Shown here one piece after another: positions 1 to 6,472 of a DNA stretch of 9,587 nucleotides (positions within the stretch are counted from its first letter, which is position 1; each line of letters starts with the position of its first letter). Origin of the DNA: CAYRWR01 sp964537555 (GTDB lineage Bacteria > Spirochaetota > Brevinematia > Brevinematales > CAYRWR01). Under the pieces are notes generated by a model. The model ran no database searches, was not told the DNA's origin, and was given only the letters and a program-made list of their open reading frames with translations. The position numbers and the translations under genes were made by a program. The DNA is taken from contig CAZIAD010000079.1 in the NCBI GenBank assembly GCA_964537555.1, forward strand, positions 1-9,587, in the 5' to 3' direction.

Positions 1-1607
1 TGATATATTCCACTTAAACATCTAAGAATTGCTAAACCATTGGTGGCTCCAGTGAATACATTACTTTCTATGGTAACAACTGTAGCAGGACCTCCGTATT
101 CATTATCTGATATAGAAAGAAAATAAGATGAAGTGCCATATCCTTGCCGCTCAATAATAGAGTTTTTAAGATTAAAATAGGATGCATTTACATTTCCGTA
201 ATACAGAGGTCCGAAACCTGTGATTCTGGAATTTAGTACATTAACAGTAAAAATACCTGTTTGCAACACCAGAGACAGTTTACCCTTAATTATACAATTA
301 TTAAAGGTCATAGCAGAAGATCCTACAAAACTCAATATACTACCACTCAGATTAAGTTTATTAAACGCACATGACTGAAAAGTAAAATTGTTAGTTATCT
401 CCGTTGTAGCAACATTAGTTCCTATCTCTGTAAAGTCTTGGTTATACCCCCCATAGAGGTTCAGGGAATTGATCTGCGAGAAGGGGTTAGTGTATTTTCC
501 CTCAGCAATATACAAGGTATTGATACTCACCGAGGATGCCTTCACCCTGGCGGCTTCTATAGTCTTTAACGGGTGATACCACGTCCCGTCTCCGGTAGTA
601 GTCCCATTAGTCCTCACATAGATGATATTTCTATACAAGATATACAGGTAGCTGGCAGTAGTGATATTTCCCGCCAGGTCCTGAGCTACAATAGTCAGTT
701 TATTGGTACTCTCATCATACATGGTGGTGTCGGTGATATCTATCTCCCAGTCTGTCCCGCTGACCCAGGTCCCCCCATACTGGAAGGTGCCTTTATTATT
801 AGTCAGATAAGCTCCCACTGTACTGAATTGTACATTATCACTGGCGTTCCCGGTGAGAGTGATGATGCTGCCCGGATTTATCTTCTTTACTCCACTGGGG
901 GCAGAAGTCACGTTCAGGACAGGATCAGTACGGTCTATGCTTACGGTGACATACTTGACAGTGCTGTTACCCTTGAGGTCTACCGCCTTGACATAGATGA
1001 TATGGTCATAGCTTTCATTATAGACCGAGGTGTCCATGAGGTAGCTCCAGTTGACGGTATTGCTGGCCATGACATAGCTGCCGCTGTCTATCCTCACCTC
1101 GACATGATGGATGCCGGTATTGTCTGAGGCGGTACCATAGACCAGGAAGGCCTTACCGATGAGCTGGGATACTACCGGCTCGGTGATACTGAGGCCGGGG
1201 GCTACCGTGTCGTCTGCTCCATAGCCGTTAAAGCTGGCATCACTGAGCAGATTGGTGTTCCCGGTCTCATCCTCTACTCCACTCACGCTCAGTACGTAGT
1301 TCGAGGCGGCGGACATATTGGAGGTGTTCAGGATGATCACTGCCCGGTTGGTGGGATTGGCTGCTACTGAGACCAGGCCCAGGGCGCCTCCGGAGATACT
1401 GTAGTGCCCCGCATTAAGGGCGGATACCGTATCCACCCGCTCGGAAAACAGCACCTGTACTTTATTGATGGCTATTGCGGTGGCTGAGACCACTATGGGA
1501 GCTTCGTCCTGGGCCCCTTCAGAGGGCAAAGGGGGAAAGGCTCTTCCGCAGGAACCCAGTCCCGCCATGAGGGATAATATAACACCTGTTAATAATATTT
1601 TTTTCAT
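1..1607 (-). CDS. Large surface lipoprotein with Ig-like domains and beta-helix, partial (3' end beyond window)
   Basis: 535 codons are visible and the frame stays open to position 1, so the C-terminus is missing. The second ATG (1607) is chosen because the Shine-Dalgarno AGGAGG sits 6 nt before it; the in-frame ATG at 1613 abuts the SD. Residues 1-20 form a lipoprotein signal with lipobox LGSC (Cys20). Then come an Ig-like/SbsA-type domain (about 36-125), the linker GYGADD (about 127), two further Ig-like domains (about 135-325, with VEVRIDSGSYV), and a DUF1565-type motif IIYVRTNGTTTGDGT with HPLKTI (about 326-349). After it come LYGGYNQDF and an Asn-rich stretch (FTFQSCAFNKLNLSG, VTIESNVFTGATNG) typical of right-handed parallel beta-helices. 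Family knowledge says such helices bind or process polysaccharide or act as adhesins; no catalytic residues are recognisable, so function is unknown. It is a paralogue of the lipoprotein at 2553-4922 and probably its operon partner. The lipoprotein call is firm; the role is not. Confidence 0.85.
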   Translation of the reverse strand, partial: MKKILLTGVILSLMAGLGSCGRAFPPLPSEGAQDEAPIVVSATAIAINKVQVLFSERVDTVSALNAGHYSISGGALGLVSVAANPTNRAVIILNTSNMSAASNYVLSVSGVEDETGNTNLLSDASFNGYGADDTVAPGLSITEPVVSQLIGKAFLVYGTASDNTGIHHVEVRIDSGSYVMASNTVNWSYLMDTSVYNESYDHIIYVKAVDLKGNSTVKYVTVSIDRTDPVLNVTSAPSGVKKINPGSIITLTGNASDNVQFSTVGAYLTNNKGTFQYGGTWVSGTDWEIDITDTTMYDESTNKLTIVAQDLAGNITTASYLYILYRNIIYVRTNGTTTGDGTWYHPLKTIEAARVKASSVSINTLYIAEGKYTNPFSQINSLNLYGGYNQDFTEIGTNVATTEITNNFTFQSCAFNKLNLSGSILSFVGSSAMTFNNCIIKGKLSLVLQTGIFTVNVLNSRITGFGPLYYGNVNASYFNLKNSIIERQGYGTSSYFLSISDNEYGGPATVVTIESNVFTGATNGLAILRCLSGIY

Positions 1608-1613
1608 TTTCAT

Positions 1614-1620
1614 CCTCCTA
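1614..1620 (-). promoter_or_regulatory. Shine-Dalgarno TAGGAGG overlapping upstream stop codon
   Basis: On the minus strand the first three bases of TAGGAGG are the TAG stop of the 299-aa gene, and AGGAGG lies 6 nt before the ATG at 1607. Ribosomes ending the upstream gene therefore stop on the initiation site of the next, which suggests translational coupling and settles the start choice. Confidence 0.75.
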
Positions 1621-2517
1621 GTACCTTAATCCGGTAGTCAGTCCTACATATATCCCGTCGGGAGTGGACATAAGCTCATAGCCGGCAGACAGGCCCAGCA
1701 CCAGCCGGTTCAGGACCCGGTACCTCACTTCCAGGGAAGGGCGCAGTCCGAATGTGGTATGAGTGATATAGGTCCCGGCTGTATTGGTAGACTCTATCTG
1801 GTAGACACTGGTCACATTGAGAGCCGGAGACAGATTGATGCCTATATCCAGCTTGCCGCTGAGAGCCAGGAAGAGTCCCGCTCTGAGCTCGACCTTTACC
1901 GTGTCAGCATAGAGGTCCCCGTAGGCAGTGCCACCGCTGTTCATGAGGGTGGCGCTCTGACTGGGCAGGTACATTACGGCTGCCCCCAGTCTCAGTCCCA
2001 TGCCTGTACTGAGAAAATAGCGGGATTCCGTATAGGCTCCTGTCACAAATCCCATAAAGGGCAGATTGGAGCTGGTGCTGATCTGGGCCACCCTGTCTTT
2101 GAGGGGGTTATAACCCATGAGCATAGCCCCGTTGATGAGGCCGGTCTCGGTATCCGCAAACACCTTGGACTGAAAGGACACCAGGGTCACTATGGCAGAG
2201 CCCTGGTAGCTCTTGAGCCCCTGGGGGCCATGTACTATGACCTTTTCCGCATCAGCCCCTTCAAAACGGCCGGAAAACTTTTCTCCGTTATTCAGTACTA
2301 CATACACTTCCTGGCCTTCTTTACAGAAGCCCCGGATGTCTTTGAGGGCAAAGAGCTGCTGCTGGGATGATGACAGGATCAGGGATGCCCCGTCCGCCCG
2401 GGTGATCTCACCCTGGTGGATCTTGCCACTCCCGTCCACTACGATATCAGCATGAGCTGCCCCTGTTAAGATAAATGCAAATGTCAGTGCCAAAAACCAG
2501 TTCTTTTTATTCCACAC
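1618..2517 (-). CDS. Exported barrel-like protein with duplicated small beta domain
   Basis: 299 aa, GTG start with GGAGG (2524-2528) 6 nt upstream. Residues 1-23 are a signal peptide (hydrophobic core, cleavage after AHA, mature start DIVV). Residues 31-65 and 78-114 look like two copies of a small beta-rich unit: GKIHQGEITRADGASLIL and GEKFSGRFEGADAEKVIV align with shared G, G and AD positions. This recalls SH3/Sm-like mini-barrels, but that is inference. From about 120 to the end, alternating aromatic/hydrophobic and Gly-rich segments (GFVTGAYTESRYFLSTG, RAGLFLALSGKLDIGINLS, LEVRYRVLNRLVLGLSAGY) and a terminal TTGLRY fit an outer-membrane beta-barrel of roughly 8 strands with an aromatic C-terminal assembly signal. 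It lies 35 nt after one beta-helix lipoprotein and 10 nt before another, so it may be their outer-membrane partner. No named family recognised. Confidence 0.85.
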   Translation of the reverse strand: MWNKKNWFLALTFAFILTGAAHADIVVDGSGKIHQGEITRADGASLILSSSQQQLFALKDIRGFCKEGQEVYVVLNNGEKFSGRFEGADAEKVIVHGPQGLKSYQGSAIVTLVSFQSKVFADTETGLINGAMLMGYNPLKDRVAQISTSSNLPFMGFVTGAYTESRYFLSTGMGLRLGAAVMYLPSQSATLMNSGGTAYGDLYADTVKVELRAGLFLALSGKLDIGINLSPALNVTSVYQIESTNTAGTYITHTTFGLRPSLEVRYRVLNRLVLGLSAGYELMSTPDGIYVGLTTGLRY

Positions 2518-2523
2518 ACCAAA

Positions 2524-2528
2524 CCTCC
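2524..2528 (-). promoter_or_regulatory. Shine-Dalgarno GGAGG selecting a GTG start
   Basis: GGAGG on the minus strand is 6 nt before GTG at 2517, and no in-frame ATG precedes the hydrophobic signal sequence. This supports GTG as the initiation codon of the 299-aa protein. Confidence 0.7.
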
Positions 2529-2552
2529 AAAACTATAATTTTTATTTTTTGA

Positions 2553-4922
2553 CTAATACATTAAAGCAGGGCTATTCCCGACTGTGATCACATTATTAAG
2601 GACGGGAGTAAAAAATGTGTAATACCTGTAAATACCATAATTTTGATTATAAGATATCTCTCCCTGATTGATGATGGGAGTCTGATTCGGGTGATAATAC
2701 CAGATCCCTCCTCCGCGATTGGCTGAATTTGAGGATATCGTGTTATAGGAAAACAATACAGGAAGTGTCATCTGGTGTATCATGAGTCCACCCCCATAAC
2801 CCTGTGTCTCATTCCTCATGACCACATTGTTGGTGAAAAGGCTGGTGCTGTAATCATAGTACCATACACCTCCGCAATGTGTTTGAGAACTATTATCTTT
2901 TATGATATTGTTATATATCTTTCCGGTAAAATGGCGCAGTCCCATGCCGCCAGCATAGTGTCTGGCACTGTTATTGGATATTATATTATCAGAAACGCTT
3001 CCGTTCCCCTCATACAGATACAGCCCCCCTCCATGACCATACGGGCTGCGGTTTCCGCTTATCTTATTAGCCACTATCCATGAAGAGGATTTATAACTAT
3101 AAATACCTCCTGCATTTAGACGTGAAGTATTATTTTCAATAATATTATTACTTATTGTATAGGAAGAGTAATAATCATATATGGCTCCCCCTTGAGGAGT
3201 CCCCCGATTATAATCATCGACATCAGCAGTATTATCATGTATGTGATTATTGTACATCATCCCCCTGGAATTAAGGAGTTTAAGCGCCCCTCCCTCGGTA
3301 CCTTCATTATCATAGATCTCATTGGCAAACAAATCGACGTCTGAACTATATATATATATAGGGGTATAATTAAATTCTGTGCCATTAATACCATGGACTG
3401 AATTTGAAGAAAATATTCCGCTGCTGCTGTAAAAATACACCGAATATCTGGATTCTTTGATCTCATTGGCTGTTATGACCACATCCTGGCAACCGAGTAC
3501 TCGTAAAGGCCAATGGGAAGGAGATATGATACAGTTAGATACAGTGAGTCTTTGTGAATAAAGCCCATACAATCCAGGTTGCCCCACTAAAGTAATGTTC
3601 TGTACTTTCACATCCGTACACTGCTCAATTAAAATATATTGGAATTTGCTTGGATATAATACAGGGTCATGGATCATAAAATCCGGGGAGTATCCCCCAT
3701 CCAGCACCTGGCCATTTCCAAATATACGATTGAAATTATAGCTGCTCAGGTCTCCACTGGCTTTAATATTGGTAATACCTAAAGCCCTGGCAAATGATGA
3801 AGCATAGTACAGACTTTTTCTAGGCGAAAGCCGGGTGCCGCTATTGTTATCATTTCCGAATTCGGAAATATAGATGGTATTATTATAAAGTACAATAGAA
3901 TTGGTAGTGTAATTGGTCAAATGCTGCCCGGCAATATTGGTATACACTTCCAGGGCTACAATGGTGCAGTCGCCGCCATCCTCAAATACCGGAAAGATGT
4001 CACCTGACCAGGTAGTGGCATTCTCTTTACTCATGGGGACAAATCCATAGGTATGGGCTGGACTGATCAGCCGCACTCCCCCGCCTATCACGTCAGAGTT
4101 ACCTGTGACTGTCTTCACAGTAAAGTGCCCCCCAGGGGAAAAGTTAGCCCTGAGCAGGGGCTGGGAAATATCATAGGATGTCACAGAATAGTAGACATTA
4201 AAATCCACTATCCGGGCAGTAGTGTTTCCCCTGAGGTCGGAAAGCCTGACCATAAGCTGATGGTCTCCATCAGCCAGATGATCTATGTTTACCGACATAT
4301 TAACATCCGGGACTTCTACATAAGGGCCGCTGTCTATTCTATATTCTACTTTAGCTATCTTTACATTGTCCTGAGCAAATGCCAGGATCCGCACCGGTTC
4401 ATGCCTGGCTTTATTGAGTTCCGGCTTGACAGCCGGAGAGAATATCAATAACTCGGGAGACTCCTGGTCATCAGCGCCATACCCTTTTAATTCCAGCTGA
4501 CCCTGGTGCAAAGTGATGATATTACTGCTGGTGGTGATAGCATCCAGATCACCCGGGGTCCCGGCCGTACCGACACTATCTTTTAACACCAGAAACTGCC
4601 TGCCCATGATGCTGAGCTGATAAGTCTCCAATGAGGATTGGTTGGACACATTAAGGGCTATCACATTAGATGATTCCAGATAGGCTGACAGGAGCACGAT
4701 CCCCGCTCCGCTCAAGCTGAAATTACTGACCTGGGCTATAGAGTCATTCAAGAGCCCGTTAAAGACAACATGTATAACATTTTCAGAATCGAATACTGAG
4801 TATAAGGGATAGATATCTCCGGAAAATGACGCCGTAGGGTTAGGATCACCCGGGATCTGGCCCAGCTGATCACAGGCAGTAAAAGCCAGCATAATAAACA
4901 ATAAACATTTTTTAACCATCAT
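2553..4922 (-). CDS. Large surface lipoprotein with Ig-like domains and C-terminal beta-helix
   Basis: 789 aa, complete. The first two codons are both ATG; GGTGG lies 3 nt before the first and 6 nt before the second, so 4919 may be the real start. Lipobox FTAC puts the lipidated Cys at residue 17; F at -3 is unusual for enterobacteria but tolerated in spirochaetal lipoboxes. Domain order: Ig-like (about 33-145), linker LKGYGADDQESP (about 146-155), Ig-like with VEYRIDSGPYV (about 155-243), a further beta domain (about 245-350), DUF1565-type motif IYISEFGNDNNSGT (about 351), DGGYSPDF (about 411), then a right-handed parallel beta-helix to the C-terminus. Its last about 230 residues hold roughly seven coils of about 26 residues with NNII..N and GG(G/A)(I/L)Y, resembling chlamydial Pmp and NosD-like repeats. 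No transmembrane barrel follows the helix, so it is anchored only by lipid. It heads a presumed operon with the 299-aa protein and a paralogous lipoprotein. Substrate or ligand unknown. Confidence 0.9.
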   Translation of the reverse strand: MMVKKCLLFIMLAFTACDQLGQIPGDPNPTASFSGDIYPLYSVFDSENVIHVVFNGLLNDSIAQVSNFSLSGAGIVLLSAYLESSNVIALNVSNQSSLETYQLSIMGRQFLVLKDSVGTAGTPGDLDAITTSSNIITLHQGQLELKGYGADDQESPELLIFSPAVKPELNKARHEPVRILAFAQDNVKIAKVEYRIDSGPYVEVPDVNMSVNIDHLADGDHQLMVRLSDLRGNTTARIVDFNVYYSVTSYDISQPLLRANFSPGGHFTVKTVTGNSDVIGGGVRLISPAHTYGFVPMSKENATTWSGDIFPVFEDGGDCTIVALEVYTNIAGQHLTNYTTNSIVLYNNTIYISEFGNDNNSGTRLSPRKSLYYASSFARALGITNIKASGDLSSYNFNRIFGNGQVLDGGYSPDFMIHDPVLYPSKFQYILIEQCTDVKVQNITLVGQPGLYGLYSQRLTVSNCIISPSHWPLRVLGCQDVVITANEIKESRYSVYFYSSSGIFSSNSVHGINGTEFNYTPIYIYSSDVDLFANEIYDNEGTEGGALKLLNSRGMMYNNHIHDNTADVDDYNRGTPQGGAIYDYYSSYTISNNIIENNTSRLNAGGIYSYKSSSWIVANKISGNRSPYGHGGGLYLYEGNGSVSDNIISNNSARHYAGGMGLRHFTGKIYNNIIKDNSSQTHCGGVWYYDYSTSLFTNNVVMRNETQGYGGGLMIHQMTLPVLFSYNTISSNSANRGGGIWYYHPNQTPIINQGEISYNQNYGIYRYYTFFTPVLNNVITVGNSPALMY
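3347..3360. repeat. (TA)7 dinucleotide tract inside the beta-helix lipoprotein gene
   Basis: Fourteen bases of uninterrupted TA lie in the coding sequence and encode IYIY (about residues 521-525) on the minus strand. The unit is 2 bp, so gain or loss of one copy would shift the frame and truncate the protein before its GG-repeat coils. Confidence 0.9.
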
Positions 4923-4954
4923 ACACCACCCAATATATTATTAAATCGAACCCT

Positions 4955-4982
4955 ATTTTAACAAATATCCTGAATAATGCAA
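4955..4982 (-). promoter_or_regulatory. Sigma70-type promoter of the lipoprotein operon
   Basis: On the minus strand TTGCAT (4977-4982) and TAAAAT (4955-4960) are separated by 16 bp, and TG one base before the -10 gives an extended -10. The expected start is about 25 nt upstream of the GGTGG ribosome site of the 789-aa lipoprotein. The spacer carries an element shared with the promoter at 5677-5704. Confidence 0.55.
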
Positions 4983-5012
4983 GTTAAAATACTTATATTA
5001 TCTTATTTTTAT

Positions 5013-5034
5013 GACAGATGAATTATTATCTGTC
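5013..5034. repeat. Inverted repeat upstream of lipoprotein-operon promoter
   Basis: GACAGAT (5013-5019) and ATCTGTC (5028-5034) form a perfect 7-bp inverted repeat with an 8-nt AT-rich centre. It lies about 30 bp upstream of the predicted -35 and after the terminator of the preceding gene. It could be an activator site, but there is no second copy in the window to support this. Confidence 0.4.
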
Positions 5035-5045
5035 TAATATATAAA

Positions 5046-5075
5046 TAAAAAATGCACTGGATTTCTCCAGTGCAT
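5046..5075 (-). terminator. Rho-independent terminator of the 181-aa exported protein gene
   Basis: On the minus strand a perfect 10-bp stem (ATGCACTGGA/TCCAGTGCAT, arms 5066-5075 and 5052-5061) closes a GAAA tetraloop and is followed by TTTTT then ATTTAT. It begins 21 nt after the stop codon at 5097 and separates this gene from the lipoprotein operon downstream. Confidence 0.9.
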
Positions 5076-5096
5076 CTTTTGTTTTACAAAACAATC

Positions 5097-5642
5097 TTAG
5101 AACAGCACTCCCAGCTGAACAGAAGGCTGGAAGGTGTGTGTAGGAATGGAGTACTTGGCGATCACCCGGGCCCCTACTCCGAAGCCTTTACCCAGCTTCA
5201 GGAAAGCATTAAGCCCCAGGGCCGGGCCATATTGCACTAAAAATCCCAGCGGGCTGGCGGTGATATCCAGATATGCGCTTAATGTGGGAGCTATTTCGAT
5301 GCCAAATTTGGCAGGAGCCAGGACACGGTAACCGAAGCCCCCCATCACATCTCCCCCGTAAAAGGTCAGGTCGGGTTCAGTGGCATTTACATTGGTGCTC
5401 ATGAATCCTACCTGGAGACGCAGATCCCAGATAAAAAAGAATTTCTTTTTTCCCATACCCGAGACCGCAATATTAAATCCGTAAGAGTCATTCACGTTAG
5501 TGATCGAGCTCGCCAGTGGCAGATCCTGAAGGGTATAGGACCCCCTACTTTCTGCTCCCAGTGAGTAAAAATTTAATGCATGTAATGAAGCAGCTGTAAA
5601 CAACAACGCAATACTTAATGCCATTAATCTCATCATCTTCAT
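5097..5642 (-). CDS. Exported small outer-membrane barrel-like protein
   Basis: 181 aa, ATG start with GGAGG (5649-5653) 6 nt upstream. Residues 1-22 are a signal peptide (LMALSIALLFTAASLHA, cleavage before LNFYS). The mature part of about 159 residues consists of amphipathic beta stretches with Gly turns (YGFNIAVSG, FFFIWDLRLQVGFM, DVMGGFGYRVLA, KFGIEIAPTLSAYLDI, GFGVGARVIAKYSI) and ends in SVQLGVLF, an aromatic C-terminus expected of BAM-inserted barrels. The size fits an 8-stranded barrel. The basic patch MGKKKFFF would lie in a turn. The gene is a single transcription unit between its own promoter and terminator. No family name can be given; a structural or small porin-like role is only a guess. 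Confidence 0.85.
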   Translation of the reverse strand: MKMMRLMALSIALLFTAASLHALNFYSLGAESRGSYTLQDLPLASSITNVNDSYGFNIAVSGMGKKKFFFIWDLRLQVGFMSTNVNATEPDLTFYGGDVMGGFGYRVLAPAKFGIEIAPTLSAYLDITASPLGFLVQYGPALGLNAFLKLGKGFGVGARVIAKYSIPTHTFQPSVQLGVLF

Positions 5643-5676
5643 ATAATTCCTCCCAAAAAATACATATTCTAAAGTT

Positions 5677-5704
5677 AGGATAACACAATATTCGGAATAA
5701 TCAA
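5677..5704 (-). promoter_or_regulatory. Predicted promoter of the 181-aa exported protein gene
   Basis: On the minus strand TTGATT (5699-5704), a 16-bp spacer and TATCCT (5677-5682) with an extended TG lie about 25 nt before the ribosome site. The spacer holds TATTC-C-GAATA, a perfect 5+5 inverted repeat. TATAAT at 5705-5710 (minus strand) is an alternative -10, but its -35 would fall in the preceding terminator. Confidence 0.45.
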
Positions 5705-5727
5705 ATTATATACCAGTTATAGTATAT

Positions 5728-5757
5728 AAAAAGAGGCTGCCACTTATGGCAGCCTCT
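5728..5757 (-). terminator. Rho-independent terminator of the 177-aa exported protein gene
   Basis: On the minus strand a perfect 10-bp GC-rich stem (AGAGGCTGCC/GGCAGCCTCT, arms 5748-5757 and 5732-5741) with a 6-nt loop is followed by TTTT and an AT-rich run. It starts 19 nt after the stop codon at 5777. Confidence 0.9.
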
Positions 5758-5776
5758 ATGATCAAAAACAGAATAA

Positions 5777-6310
5777 CTAGAAAGCCCAGCCTATGCCCAG
5801 TCCGTACATCAAAGGAGTGGTAACATTGGCAGGGATGCCGCCGGATGTTAAAGTATTGATGTCAGTGAAAAATGCCTTGTAACCAACCCAGGGTTCAAGA
5901 TAGAATCCTTCTCCGGATTTACCTAATACCCATTTGAATCCGGCACTTACATTTGCATACCAGATGGTAAAACGGTTTACATCATCTCCGATGGACTCAA
6001 AGTTCAGTCCTCCACCGATCCACAGTCCATTTACAGCTCTGAAGAAAGGATAAAATCTGGCACTGGCGCCCAGTCCGACCCATGTCAGGCCTGATGCCCA
6101 CAGTACATTAGGTGAAAATGTGAGATCCATCTTTATAGACAGGGGGCGAAGAACAGCCAGTTCAAAAGAGCCAGAGTACACATTTATCAGTGTGGCAAGA
6201 AGGTTCACAGTGACCGCTTTTGTTGAGCGGGGCTTTCCCTCTGCGAAAGAGCGTGTGCTCAGTCCTGCAACCATTATCAAAGCAGCTAAAACCAGTAACA
6301 CTTTTTTCAT
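5777..6310 (-). CDS. Exported small outer-membrane barrel-like protein
   Basis: 177 aa from ATG at 6310, where GGAGG (6316-6320) is 5 nt upstream. A TTG in frame at 6322 would put the SD inside the gene and is rejected. Residues 1-23 are a signal peptide (cleavage SFA before EGKP). The remainder resembles small 8-stranded barrels of the DUF3575/OmpW-like kind: VNLLATLINVYSGSFELAV, a strand pair PLSIKMDLTFSPN, GASARFYPFF, GLWIGGGLNF, VSAGFKWVLG, GFYLEPWVGYKAFF, ending YGLGIGWAF with a terminal Phe. Family placement is from pattern only. It has its own promoter and terminator and is divergent from the ATPase operon. Similar in size and build to the neighbour at 5097-5642, but I see no clear sequence identity between them. 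Confidence 0.85.
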   Translation of the reverse strand: MKKVLLVLAALIMVAGLSTRSFAEGKPRSTKAVTVNLLATLINVYSGSFELAVLRPLSIKMDLTFSPNVLWASGLTWVGLGASARFYPFFRAVNGLWIGGGLNFESIGDDVNRFTIWYANVSAGFKWVLGKSGEGFYLEPWVGYKAFFTDINTLTSGGIPANVTTPLMYGLGIGWAF

Positions 6311-6315
6311 AACAA

Positions 6316-6320
6316 CCTCC
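6316..6320 (-). promoter_or_regulatory. Shine-Dalgarno GGAGG fixing the start at 6310
   Basis: The site lies 5 nt before ATG 6310 and would be internal to a gene begun at the upstream TTG (6322). The hydrophobic signal peptide also begins right after MKK, supporting 6310. Confidence 0.8.
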
Positions 6321-6337
6321 AAAAATTTCTTATCTCA

Positions 6338-6366
6338 ATAATACCACTGACCTGGGATTTATTCAA
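6338..6366 (-). promoter_or_regulatory. Promoter of the 177-aa exported protein gene
   Basis: On the minus strand TTGAAT (6361-6366), exactly 17 bp, and TATTAT (6338-6343) preceded by TGG give a good sigma70 promoter with an extended -10. The 5' leader would be about 20-25 nt. Confidence 0.6.
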
Positions 6367-6405
6367 GAAAAAAACCACTTTTTTTATGATAAAACAAAAT
6401 AAATC

Positions 6406-6434
6406 TGGACAGATAAAAAACCTGTGTTTATAAT
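6406..6434 (+). promoter_or_regulatory. Promoter of the A/V-type ATPase operon
   Basis: TGGACA (6406-6411; five of six bases match TTGACA), a 17-bp spacer and a consensus TATAAT (6429-6434) lie about 38 nt before the first ATG. This is the closest match to consensus in the window, fitting a highly expressed housekeeping operon. It is divergent from the promoter at 6338-6366, with 39 bp between the two -35 boxes. Confidence 0.7.
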
Positions 6435-6472
6435 GAGTGGTCGAACAGATTCCATTATTTTAAGGAAGACAA

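Noticed and set aside
573..1127. Plus-strand open frame of 184 codons
   Set aside because: Lies antisense to the Ig-like part of the partial lipoprotein, has no ribosome site and no recognisable protein character.
1759..2370. Plus-strand open frame of 203 codons
   Set aside because: Antisense to the 299-aa exported protein, which has signal peptide, SD and barrel pattern; the antisense frame has none.
2518..2552. Possible terminator between the 789-aa and 299-aa genes
   Set aside because: AT-rich with A/T runs but no stem that could pair; only 35 nt, so read-through is more likely.
2553..3260. CRISPR or DNA-level tandem repeats in the beta-helix region
   Set aside because: The repeats are protein-level coils with diverged codons; no identical spaced DNA repeats are present.
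4053..4451. Plus-strand open frame of 132 codons
   Set aside because: Antisense to the second Ig-like region of the 789-aa lipoprotein; no SD or domain.
6310..6322. Upstream TTG start extending the 177-aa protein by four residues
   Set aside because: It would place the GGAGG site inside the gene; ATG 6310 has ideal SD spacing and begins a clean signal peptide.
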